A DNA stretch of 30,009 bases from NCBI GenBank assembly GCA_031425695.1, contig JANPJV010000277.1, positions 1 to 30,009 on the forward strand, given 5' to 3'. Both the position numbers and the translations under genes were made by a program. Shown here piece after piece: positions 13,744 through 21,277 of the stretch; positions within the stretch are counted from its first letter, which is position 1; the number at the start of each line of letters is the position of its first letter. This stretch comes from JANPJV01 sp031425695. Its GTDB lineage: Bacteria; Pseudomonadota; Gammaproteobacteria; Xanthomonadales; SZUA-5. The notes beneath the pieces are model-generated. The model had not been told where the DNA came from and did no database searches. It saw only the letters and a program-made list of their open reading frames with translations.

Positions 13744-15141
13744 ATGTCCTTCCTGATTGTTCTCGCCGCGCTGAGCTTCCTGATGCTGGTGGCGTATCGC
13801 GGCTACAGCGTCATCCTGTTCGCGCCGATCGCTGCCCTTGGGGCGGTGCTGCTGACGGATCCGGAGCTGGTCGCGCCGATGTTCACCGGCCTCTTCATGG
13901 ACAAGATGGTCGGGTTCCTGAAGCTCTATTTCCCGGTGTTCCTGCTCGGTGCGGTGTTTGGCAAGCTGATCGAGATCTCGGGCTTTTCCAAGTCCATCGT
14001 CGCCTCGACCATTCGTATCGTCGGCGCCCAGCGCGCGATGCTTTCGATCGTGCTGGTGTGCGCGCTGCTGACCTACGGCGGTGTTTCGTTGTTCGTGGTG
14101 GTGTTCGCGGTCTATCCGTTCGCGGCCGAGCTTTTCCGCCAGAGCAACATCCCAAAGCGGCTGATCCCCGGCACGATCGCGCTCGGCGCGTTCACTTTCA
14201 CCATGGATGCGCTGCCCGGCACGCCGCAGATCCAGAACATCATCCCGACGACGTTCTTTGGCACCGACACCTGGGCCGCGCCGTGGCTGGGCATCATCGG
14301 CGCCGCCTTCATTTTCGCGCTGGGCATGGGCTACCTCGAGTGGCGGCGGCGCGTCGCGTTTGCTGCGGGCGAGGGCTACGGCGAGAACCTGGTCAACGAA
14401 CCGGCACCGTTTGCCGGCGGGATGCTCGCCAATCCGCTGGTGGCAATCCTGCCGCTGCTGCTGGTCGGAATCAGCAACAAGCTCTTTACCTGGTGGATCC
14501 CTGGCATCTACGGCACCAGCCACAGCTTCGATCCCGCCGTGATCGGCGCGGCACCGCCAGTCGTGCAGGAAGTCGCCAAGCTCACGGCGATCTGGGCAGT
14601 CGAAGGCGCCCTGCTGGTCGGCATCCTCAGCGTGATCCTGCTGGCCTTCAAGCCGGTGATGCTGTCCTTCGCCGAGAGCAGCAAGAATGCGGTCAGCGGT
14701 GCGCTGTTGGCCGCGATGAATACCGCATCGGAGTACGGTTTCGGCGCCGTGATCGCGGCCTTGCCTGGCTTCCTCATCGTCGCCAATGCGCTCGGCGCGA
14801 TCCCGAATCCGCTGGTCAATGAAGCGGTGACCGTCTCCGCGCTCGCCGGCATCACCGGATCAGCTTCCGGCGGCATGAGCATCGCGCTCGCCGCCATGGC
14901 CGATACCTTCATCCAGAATGCCAACGCGGCCGGCATCTCGATGGAAGTTCTCCACCGCGTCGCCGCGATGGCCTCCGGCGGCATGGACACACTGCCGCAC
15001 AACGGCGCCGTGATCACCTTGCTGGCGGTCACCGGATTGACCCATCGCCAGTCCTACAAGGACATCTTCGCCATCACCCTGATCAAGACCGCCGCGGTGT
15101 TCGTGATAATTGCGGCGTACTACGCGACCGGCGTGGTTTAG
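13744..15141 (+). CDS. GntP-family permease
   Basis: 465 residues from the ATG at 13744, giving MSFLIVLAALSFLMLVAYRG as first helix; the 24 codons upstream are not protein-like. About 12 hydrophobic segments alternate with short loops. The segments FTMDALPGTPQIQNIIPTTF (about 156-175) and GGMDTLPHNGAVITLL (from about 412) are the paired re-entrant motifs of the GntP/CitMHS-type carboxylate permeases. Such proteins import gluconate, hydroxybutyrate or similar acids with protons. The substrate cannot be told from sequence, and no catabolic gene is adjacent. There is no Shine-Dalgarno before the start. The gene is followed within 30 bases by a family B repeat pair and convergent to the UPF0158 gene. 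Confidence 0.88.
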   Translation: MSFLIVLAALSFLMLVAYRGYSVILFAPIAALGAVLLTDPELVAPMFTGLFMDKMVGFLKLYFPVFLLGAVFGKLIEISGFSKSIVASTIRIVGAQRAMLSIVLVCALLTYGGVSLFVVVFAVYPFAAELFRQSNIPKRLIPGTIALGAFTFTMDALPGTPQIQNIIPTTFFGTDTWAAPWLGIIGAAFIFALGMGYLEWRRRVAFAAGEGYGENLVNEPAPFAGGMLANPLVAILPLLLVGISNKLFTWWIPGIYGTSHSFDPAVIGAAPPVVQEVAKLTAIWAVEGALLVGILSVILLAFKPVMLSFAESSKNAVSGALLAAMNTASEYGFGAVIAALPGFLIVANALGAIPNPLVNEAVTVSALAGITGSASGGMSIALAAMADTFIQNANAAGISMEVLHRVAAMASGGMDTLPHNGAVITLLAVTGLTHRQSYKDIFAITLIKTAAVFVIIAAYYATGVV

Positions 15142-15169
15142 GCGGTGTTGGGTCCGGGTGGCGGCTTTT

Positions 15170-15272
15170 GCTTTCGTAGGTCATGTTGTCCGCGAAGCGG
15201 ACTACTTGACTTCTTCCGGTCCAAGTAGGGCGTCAAGTAGACCGCTGCGCGGTCAACATGACCTACGAAAGC
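15170..15272. repeat. Family B GTAG repeat pair (REP dimer)
   Basis: Outer arms GCTTTCGTAGGTCATGTT at 15170-15187 and its complement at 15255-15272. On the plus strand GTAG (15176) is followed by the hairpin GTCCGC-GAA-GCGGAC and TACTTGAC; on the minus strand by GACCGC-GCA-GCGGTC and TACTTGAC, so the stem bases have changed together. The CTAC at 15263-15266 contains the complement of the stop codon of the UPF0158 gene. Confidence 0.88.
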
Positions 15273-15697
15273 TCCGCCGGAAGCCGCTGGTCTTCCAGCC
15301 ACTGCATGGCGATGCTGACCATCTTGGTTTCGTGCTCGTGCTGCCAGTCGTCGGCGATCTCCGGATACGCGCGCAAGGCTTCCTTGAACGCCCGGAACGG
15401 TTGGCTGGCGGCGAGTGCGGTCGACAATGCGGCGCGCGTGGTTTCGTCCCCGAGCCCGCCGATGAACCGCGCAATGTCGTCGCGTGCCTGATCGCCGCTG
15501 ATCGGTTCAATCAGCAAGTAACGATCGGGCTGCGCGCCCGGATCGAAGTAATCCGCATGCCCGGACGCGAACTGATCGCGCGTCGCGTAGGCAACGGATC
15601 CGGTGAGCCGATCCAGATACCAGCCGACCGCGGGCCCGTGACCGTCGAGCGCCATCATCAGGTCCTGAAGCTTGATCTTGAGTTTGCCCGCGCCCAT
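15263..15697 (-). CDS. UPF0158-family protein
   Basis: 144 residues from the ATG at 15697, which has GGAGG 4 bases upstream (GGAGGGGAC-ATG); the longer frame runs into a repeat. The sequence KLKIKLQDLMMALDGHG then GWYLDRLTGSVAY is the opening of UPF0158 proteins, followed by the acidic mid-section (YFDPGAQPDRYLLIEPISG) and the helical end with FKEALRAYPEIADDWQHEHE. Function is unknown; the family is small, cytoplasmic and probably all-helical with a short beta start. Its stop codon TAG is part of the GTAG foot of a family B repeat, so the last residues (ELS) come from the repeat arm GCTTTCGTAG. A family D repeat lies 56 bases upstream of the start. Confidence 0.8.
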   Translation of the reverse strand: MGAGKLKIKLQDLMMALDGHGPAVGWYLDRLTGSVAYATRDQFASGHADYFDPGAQPDRYLLIEPISGDQARDDIARFIGGLGDETTRAALSTALAASQPFRAFKEALRAYPEIADDWQHEHETKMVSIAMQWLEDQRLPAELS

Positions 15698-15752
15698 GTC
15701 CCCTCCGCCGATGGCCGACCGCACCTGATCGACGAGTATCCACCGAGATGGC

Positions 15753-15836
15753 GCTTTTGTAGAGTCGAGCCTGCTCGACTGGCGTTGGCAGTGAGACCCG
15801 AAGCGAAGCACCGGAGCAAGTGCACTCTACGAAAGC
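15753..15836. repeat. Family D GTAG repeat pair (SMAG-like REP)
   Basis: Outer arms GCTTTTGTAGAGT (from 15753) and ACTCTACGAAAGC (to 15836). Behind GTAG at 15759 is the hairpin AGTCGAGC-CT-GCTCGACT, very like the REP/SMAG hairpins described in Stenotrophomonas. The minus-strand side has GTAGAGTGCACT, with a less regular stem. It lies upstream of the UPF0158 gene. Confidence 0.85.
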
Positions 15837-15975
15837 GGCGCGAACACTTGCCGACGCCGATAACCTGCTCAACCCACTTCGCGGTCGCCGATGGAAGATG
15901 GCGTCGGGGACGATTGGCACTGACGTCAAACCCTCCCAGATTCACCCCATCCTCGGGTATGCTTCGCGGCCCGCT

Positions 15976-16062
15976 GCCGGAGTGGCGGAATCGGTAGACG
16001 CAGTGGACTCAAAATCCACCGCCCTTAAAAGCGTGCGGGTTCGAGTCCCGCCTCCGGCACCA
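15976..16062 (+). tRNA. tRNA-Leu, anticodon CAA
   Basis: An 87-base cloverleaf with a long variable arm typical of leucine tRNA. The acceptor stem GCCGGAG (15976-15982) pairs with CTCCGGC (16052-16058), followed by discriminator A and an encoded CCA end (16060-16062). Anticodon stem GTGGA/TCCAC encloses the loop CTCAAAA, so the anticodon is CAA, reading UUG. The T arm carries GGTTCGAGTCC. A TATGCT sequence at 15958-15963 followed by a GC-rich stretch may be the -10 element of its promoter, without a clear -35. Confidence 0.97.
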
Positions 16063-16277
16063 GCTTCAACGCGGTTCATGCGGCAAGATTCCTGCAATTG
16101 CCCTGATCGGGAGCCGCAGTTGGGTTCGCTTTTCAGCTGTCCGATGTCGCGGACAGCCCTGATCGCATGTTTTCCAATCTATTTCAGGCTGGACCTGGCG
16201 CGTTCCCGGCGTCGGTGTGGGTGCGCTTGGTAGCGCCCGAACGTGCCCTCGCAAGCTTCGTGCGGGCGCACCCTGAC

Positions 16278-16757
16278 CTAGCTTGCCGCTGGATCTTTCT
16301 GGCAGGCCGACCACTCGGCCATGCGGCGCTCCATTTCGGCCATGTCGACGTCCTCGACATGGGTCGCCAGCGTCCATTGGTGGCCGAAGGGATCGGCGAT
16401 CTTGCCGGAACGGTCGCCGTAGAATTGATTCTCCACTGCCATGACTTGCGTGCCTCCCGCGGCGAGCGCCCGCGCAAAGGCGGCGTCGACGTCGTCGAGG
16501 TAAATCATCAGCCCGGTCGATGTGCCACCGCGCGTCTTCGGGCTGAGGATGTTCATGTCGGGCCATTCCTCGCCGAGCATGACGTGACTGTCGCCGATCT
16601 TGAATTCAGCGTGCGCGACGCGCTCGCCCATCGGCAGCAGCATGACCTCGGTCGCGCCAAACGCCGCCTTGTAGAAGGCCAGCGCCGCATGCCCATCGTC
16701 GACCGTGATGTAGGGCGTGATCGAGTGATAACCCTCGGGGATCTTCTTGACCGTCAT
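16278..16757 (-). CDS. VOC-superfamily (PhnB/glyoxalase-like) protein
   Basis: 159 residues with two beta-alpha-beta-beta-beta modules of the vicinal oxygen chelate fold: YHSITPYITVDDGHAALAFY at the start, FGATEVMLLPMGERVAHAEF, then SHVMLGEEWPD and, in the second module, MIYLDDVDAAFARALAAGG with YGDRSGKIADPFGHQWTLAT. The DPFGHQW signature marks the PhnB-like subgroup. Many members of this subgroup have no proven reaction; metal-binding or resistance roles occur in the superfamily. GGAG lies 7 bases before the ATG. It is read in the same direction as rlmF, 61 bases downstream of that gene's stop, and may be cotranscribed. Confidence 0.9.
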   Translation of the reverse strand: MTVKKIPEGYHSITPYITVDDGHAALAFYKAAFGATEVMLLPMGERVAHAEFKIGDSHVMLGEEWPDMNILSPKTRGGTSTGLMIYLDDVDAAFARALAAGGTQVMAVENQFYGDRSGKIADPFGHQWTLATHVEDVDMAEMERRMAEWSACQKDPAAS

Positions 16758-16818
16758 GGCAGTGCTCCGCTGTTGGGGAGGCGATTGTGCCCCGCCAACG
16801 GTGACATTCGTTCAAGGT

Positions 16819-17748
16819 CTAGCGCAGCTCCTGCCACCATTGCGCCCGCTGAGCGGAATCGAGAAAGCTCCAGGCGAGGAAGCGGCTTTGCTTCTGGCCT
16901 TGCGCCATCGGGACGATCCGCACTGCGCTTGCCCCCAGTTTTTGCATTCGCTGCTGCAATGCCTGCAGGTTCGCACCCTTTGAGACCAGCGTACTGAACC
17001 ACAGGATGCGCGCGCCACGCGACGCGCTCTCTTCGATCATCCGGCCGACGAAACCGACCTCGCCACCGCGACACCAGAGCTCATCTCGCTGTCCGCCGAA
17101 ATTGCGTGTCGCCGGGCCTGCCGCGCCGAGGTTGCGCCGCTTGCTCTCGCTGGCCTGGGCGGCCTCGCTGGCCGACGCGTGGAAGGGCGGATTGCACAGC
17201 GTCAGTGCGAACCGCTCGTCATCGCGCACCACACCCTTGAAGATCGACTGCCGGTCCCTTTGCAGTCGCAGTTCGATGAGCTCGTCGAGGCCTGGATTGG
17301 ACTGCACGATCGCCTGCGCCGAGGCCAGCGCGGTGGCATCGATGTCTGATCCAACCACCCGCCAGCCGTACTCACGCGCCGCGATCAATGCGTAGATGCA
17401 ACTCGCCCCGGTCCCGATATCGAGCAGGCGCACGGCGGGGCCCGACTGAATCACGTCACCCTGATCGCTTGCGAGCAGATCCGCTAGTCCATGCACATAG
17501 TCAGCCCGCCCTGGAATTGGCGGACACAGATAACCGGGCGGGAGCGGCCATTGGGCGATCCCGTACTGGCTGTGCAACAGCGCCGCATTGAGCGCCCGCA
17601 CCGCAGCCGGATCGGCAAAATCGATGCTCTCGTTACCGAACGCATTCGCGCGCACGAACGGTCGCAGCTGCGGGCTGCATTGCATCAGCTGCGCGAAGTC
17701 GTATTCGCCTTGATGGCGGTTGCGCGGGTGAAAAGTTCGCGGGGTCAT
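16819..17748 (-). CDS. rlmF: 23S rRNA (adenine(1618)-N(6))-methyltransferase
   Basis: 309 residues from the ATG at 17748, matching the usual RlmF length (308 in E. coli) and N-terminus (FHPRNRHQGEYDFAQL); two further start codons upstream would add 5 or 12 residues. It methylates the N6 of A1618 in 23S rRNA using S-adenosylmethionine. The cofactor site is LLDIGTGASCIYALIA at about 107-122, with the acidic SDID further on. The catalytic motif NPPFH is at 186-190 and the C-terminal segment QGQKQSRFLAWSF is also typical. A close GGAG (3 bases before the ATG) is the only ribosome-binding candidate. Divergent from the large sensor gene at 17852. Confidence 0.95.
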   Translation of the reverse strand: MTPRTFHPRNRHQGEYDFAQLMQCSPQLRPFVRANAFGNESIDFADPAAVRALNAALLHSQYGIAQWPLPPGYLCPPIPGRADYVHGLADLLASDQGDVIQSGPAVRLLDIGTGASCIYALIAAREYGWRVVGSDIDATALASAQAIVQSNPGLDELIELRLQRDRQSIFKGVVRDDERFALTLCNPPFHASASEAAQASESKRRNLGAAGPATRNFGGQRDELWCRGGEVGFVGRMIEESASRGARILWFSTLVSKGANLQALQQRMQKLGASAVRIVPMAQGQKQSRFLAWSFLDSAQRAQWWQELR

Positions 17749-17851
17749 GCACTCCAGTTTCATCGGTCGGCCACGGCAAAGCAATCGCCGCGGATCCTGT
17801 TGAAGTGGAGCAAAGGCTCCCAGAATGTCAGGCAGATGCTAGATTCGACGG

Positions 17852-20800
17852 ATGTCGATCCTGCCCGAATCGCAAGTGTGGCGGTGGGCCGTGGGGCTTG
17901 CGGGATGGATGTTGGGCGTGTTCGGGCTGGTATCGGTTGCGGCGGCGCAGCCGACCCCGGAGACGGCGCATTTTCGCAGCCTGACGGATGTCGACGGGCT
18001 GTCGCAGATGAGCGCGCTGGCACTCGCGCAGGATCGGCAGGGGCTGCTCTGGATCGGCACCCAGGTTGGGCTCAATCGCTATGACGGCGCCAAGTTCCGG
18101 ACTTTCAATCGCACCCGCAATCGCTCGGGATCAAGTTCCGAGCATGATGTTTCGGCGCTCCTGAGCGATCCCGACGGCAGCCTCTGGGTCGGGACGCTCA
18201 ATGGCCTGCATCAGTTCGATCCGGCGACCGAAGAGGTCCAGCCACTGCGACCGCATCCCGACGACGTGCTCGGGCTGCTGCAGCAGCGCATCAATGGCCT
18301 GATGTTCGCGGCGGACGGCGCGCTCTGGGCGGCAACCGATGGCGGGCTCGCGCGCTATGTGCCGGCGACCCGCGAATTCTCGACTCTCGGCGCGGAGCTG
18401 ACGGACCGACGCGTGCATGCGCTTGCCGAAGATGGCAATGGCGGGTTGTGGGTGGCGACGGCGGCGGGCCTGTGGCGCATGGATGCCGGCACGCGACAAC
18501 TGCGCCCGGTCGCGGTGATGGGTCCGCACGCGGAGGCGCTGCGCGGCTGGATCCAGGCCGTGCGGGTGGACCGGGATGGTGCGCTATGGATTGGCACCAA
18601 GGACGTCGGGCTGCTGCGGCTCATTCCCGAAAGTGGCCAGCTGGATCAATGGCGACATGCGGCCGCTGATCCGGATTCGATCTCGCACGACCGCATCTAC
18701 GCGCTGCTGGAGGACCGCGCCGGCCAATTGTGGATTGGCACCGAGGCGGGGGCCGATCTCATGCTCGAGCGCGAGACGGCGCAACCACGCTTCGTACGCT
18801 TCCAGCACCGCGCCGCACTGCCCGGGACGATTGGCGCCGGACGCGTCGTGAGCCTGATGCAGGACGCCGCCGGCGATCTGTGGTTCGGTACCTGGTCGGG
18901 CGGGGCGAGCCTGCTCAGTGCCGTGCGCAGCCGCTTCTTGAGCTTCAAGGCGGATTCGGTGGATCCGCATGCGCTGGATGCCGCGGAAGTGGTCAACATG
19001 GTCAACGCCGGCCCGAACCAGATCTGGCTCGGCACCCGCCGGGGTCTGTTCCTTTTCGATCTCGCCGACTACCAGCTGCGCGCGATCGCAGCCACCACGG
19101 GCCTGCGCATTTACGCAGTCGCGCTGGATGGTGACCAACTCCTGCTGGGAACCGACCAGGGTATCCATCGTTTCGATCCGCGCACCCAGGCGTTGCAGCT
19201 GGCGCCGGTACCGGCAGCCGTCGGACGACCGTATGTGGATTTCATCATCGTCGAGCCGGGACGGGTTTGGGTGAGCACGCGCGATGCCGATCTCTTCGTA
19301 CTGGATCGATCGATGCAGACGCTCCAGGCGCACTACAAGCTCGATTCGCGCGCGCACTTCATGACCGCCTTCGACGCGGACACCAAGATCCTCGGCGGCG
19401 ACAAGGGGCTTTACTGGTTCTCCGGCGACGGCAAGCGCATCGAGGGCCGGCTGCGTGCCGATCCGGAACAGCCCGGCGCGCTGCAGAGCGATACTTGTCA
19501 CTACTATCTGCGCGCCTCAGATGGCCAGCAGTGGCTGGCTACGGCGGCCGGCCTGCACCGCATGGAGCTCGACGACCCGTTCGATCCCACCGGTGCGCGC
19601 TTCACGATTTTCCGCAACGGCGACGGCGCCAGCAGCAACGCCATCAAGAGCCTGCTCGAAGACGCGCAAGGTCGGCTGTGGATGAGCACCAACGCCGGCA
19701 TTTCGCGGCTCGATCCGAAGAGCGGCAAGTTCAGCTCGTACGGCGCCGCCGATGGCGCCATCGATCGCGGCTATTACGCCTTCGTGCTCGCGCGCACCGC
19801 ACAGGGGCATTTCGCCTTCGGCGGCGCGTCCGGTTTCACGGTCTTCGATCCCGCCAAGGTCGTCGAGCTTCCGGCACCGCCCAAGCCCGTACTGACCGAG
19901 CTCGAGCTCGATAACCGGGTTGTCGAGATGCGCCATGGTGACGCCGAGGCGCTGCTCACCGAACCCTTGCAGCGCCTGGACCGGCTGGTGCTGCCGGCCG
20001 GGCGTGCGCGCAGCCTGGGCTTGAGCTTTGCATCGCCTTATTTTGTCGCCCCCGAACATCTGCGCTTCGCTTATCGGCTGGACGGCTTCAACGAAGACTG
20101 GATCGAGACCAATTCCCGCCGCCGCCATGCCAGCTACACCAACCTGGCGCCCGGTACCTACCGTTTCCGCGTGCGGGCGCGCACGGCAGACGCCGACTGG
20201 ACCGACGAGCAGACGCAGCTCGCCATCGTGGTCGAGCCCTTCTGGTGGCAGACTCGCTGGGCGATGGTGGTGGCGGTGCTGGCGCTGGTCGTGGGGGTTT
20301 CCGGGTTGTTCTTCGGGCGCCTGGGCTGGCTCGCGCGCCAGCGCCGCATGCTCGGCGAGCAGGTGGCGCGCGCCATGGCGCAAAGCCATGAGGCGATGGC
20401 ACAGATGCATGTCGCGCATGCCGCACTCGCCGAGGCCTATGGGCGGATCGAGCATCTCAGCCGAACCGATGCGCTGACCGGACTCGGCAACCGGCGCTCC
20501 CTGGAGCTGCAGTTGCCGGATTTCCTGCGTACGGTCGACGCCGGTGACGAAGTCGCGCCCGGCAAGCCGCGCCTCGGCTTCTTCCTGCTCGACGTCGATC
20601 ATTTCAAGTCGATCAACGACAGTTTCGGACACGCCGTCGGCGACCGCGTCCTGCGTGGGCTTGGCGAGCTCCTGAATCGTCACTTCGGCACGCCCGGATT
20701 GGCAGTGCGCTGGGGTGGCGAGGAATTCCTTGCAGTGCTGCCAGTGGCCGACGAGGACGAGGCATTGCGCATCGGGGAACGCTTGCGCGCCGACATTGCC

Positions 20801-21085
20801 GCTCAGCAGATCGATCTTGGCGAAGGCGCTCCGCTGGTGGTCACCGCCTCCATCGGTTTCGCCTGCTACCCCTTCGATACCACCATGCCGCGTGCGCTCG
20901 ACTGGGAACGCGTGGTCAAGCTCGCCGATGCCGCGCTCTATGCCGCCAAGCGCGCCGATCGCAACCGGGCTTTCGGCTACCGATGCACGGGGCGGATCGG
21001 TCCGGAATTCGACAGCCAGCTGCGCGCCGGCGCCGAAACGCTGAGCGCGGCGGGGGTGATCGCGTTGATGGGGGCGACTGGCTGA
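17852..21085 (+). CDS. Beta-propeller (Reg_prop/Y_Y_Y) sensor diguanylate cyclase
   Basis: 1077 residues. A signal peptide or signal anchor is seen at 12-33. The periplasmic part is a double beta-propeller built of repeated blades of the form LWIGT-GL-R-D (for example LLWIGTQVGLNRYD, SLWVGTLNGLHQFD, QLWIGTEAGADLM, DLWFGTWSGGASLL), spanning about 40-665. A Y_Y_Y domain follows (about 676-800, with FAYRLDGFNEDWIE and YTNLAPGTYRFRVRA). One transmembrane helix at about 804-823 and a short coiled coil lead to the GGDEF domain (about 869-1040): TDALTGLGNRR, LDVDHFKSIND, and active-site GGEEF at 955-959. The residues where the inhibitory RxxD would be read G-T-P-G, so product inhibition through the I-site should be absent. 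It should convert a periplasmic signal, in known relatives a polysaccharide fragment, into cyclic di-GMP. Cotranscription with neighbours is unlikely. Confidence 0.93.
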   Translation: MSILPESQVWRWAVGLAGWMLGVFGLVSVAAAQPTPETAHFRSLTDVDGLSQMSALALAQDRQGLLWIGTQVGLNRYDGAKFRTFNRTRNRSGSSSEHDVSALLSDPDGSLWVGTLNGLHQFDPATEEVQPLRPHPDDVLGLLQQRINGLMFAADGALWAATDGGLARYVPATREFSTLGAELTDRRVHALAEDGNGGLWVATAAGLWRMDAGTRQLRPVAVMGPHAEALRGWIQAVRVDRDGALWIGTKDVGLLRLIPESGQLDQWRHAAADPDSISHDRIYALLEDRAGQLWIGTEAGADLMLERETAQPRFVRFQHRAALPGTIGAGRVVSLMQDAAGDLWFGTWSGGASLLSAVRSRFLSFKADSVDPHALDAAEVVNMVNAGPNQIWLGTRRGLFLFDLADYQLRAIAATTGLRIYAVALDGDQLLLGTDQGIHRFDPRTQALQLAPVPAAVGRPYVDFIIVEPGRVWVSTRDADLFVLDRSMQTLQAHYKLDSRAHFMTAFDADTKILGGDKGLYWFSGDGKRIEGRLRADPEQPGALQSDTCHYYLRASDGQQWLATAAGLHRMELDDPFDPTGARFTIFRNGDGASSNAIKSLLEDAQGRLWMSTNAGISRLDPKSGKFSSYGAADGAIDRGYYAFVLARTAQGHFAFGGASGFTVFDPAKVVELPAPPKPVLTELELDNRVVEMRHGDAEALLTEPLQRLDRLVLPAGRARSLGLSFASPYFVAPEHLRFAYRLDGFNEDWIETNSRRRHASYTNLAPGTYRFRVRARTADADWTDEQTQLAIVVEPFWWQTRWAMVVAVLALVVGVSGLFFGRLGWLARQRRMLGEQVARAMAQSHEAMAQMHVAHAALAEAYGRIEHLSRTDALTGLGNRRSLELQLPDFLRTVDAGDEVAPGKPRLGFFLLDVDHFKSINDSFGHAVGDRVLRGLGELLNRHFGTPGLAVRWGGEEFLAVLPVADEDEALRIGERLRADIAAQQIDLGEGAPLVVTASIGFACYPFDTTMPRALDWERVVKLADAALYAAKRADRNRAFGYRCTGRIGPEFDSQLRAGAETLSAAGVIALMGATG

Positions 21086-21120
21086 CGGCCTTGGATCAAA
21101 GCCCCAGATGAGCGCAAGGG

Positions 21121-21262
21121 CGATTATCCGCAGATTACGCAGATTTGCGCAGACTATCCGAGGTTAGCCGCCGTGCCCCGCAGGACCCGGCGGCGTCTGC
21201 CTGCAGTTTCACCATCTTCTAAATCTGCGGAAATCTGCGCAATCTGTGGATACAAATGCTCT
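21121..21262. repeat. Family E inverted repeat (AGATTACGCAGATTT type)
   Basis: Left arm about 21121-21153 (TTATCCGCAGATTACGCAG) and right arm about 21221-21262 (AAATCTGCGGAAATCTGCGC then AATCTGTGGATA). The loop of about 65 bases holds GCCGCCGTGCC and CGGCGGCG segments. It lies between two convergent genes and resembles the inner element at 9582-9675. Confidence 0.82.
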
Positions 21263-21277
21263 TGTAGCTGTGCGCTG

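Noticed and set aside
15976..16062. tRNA-Leu as an integration site for an island
   Set aside because: No integrase gene and no duplicate of the tRNA 3' end in the window.
16136..16157. Hairpin GCTGTCCG/CGGACAGC after the tRNA as a terminator
   Set aside because: No T-run follows the stem directly; the next Ts are more than 10 bases away. Processing rather than termination is equally possible.
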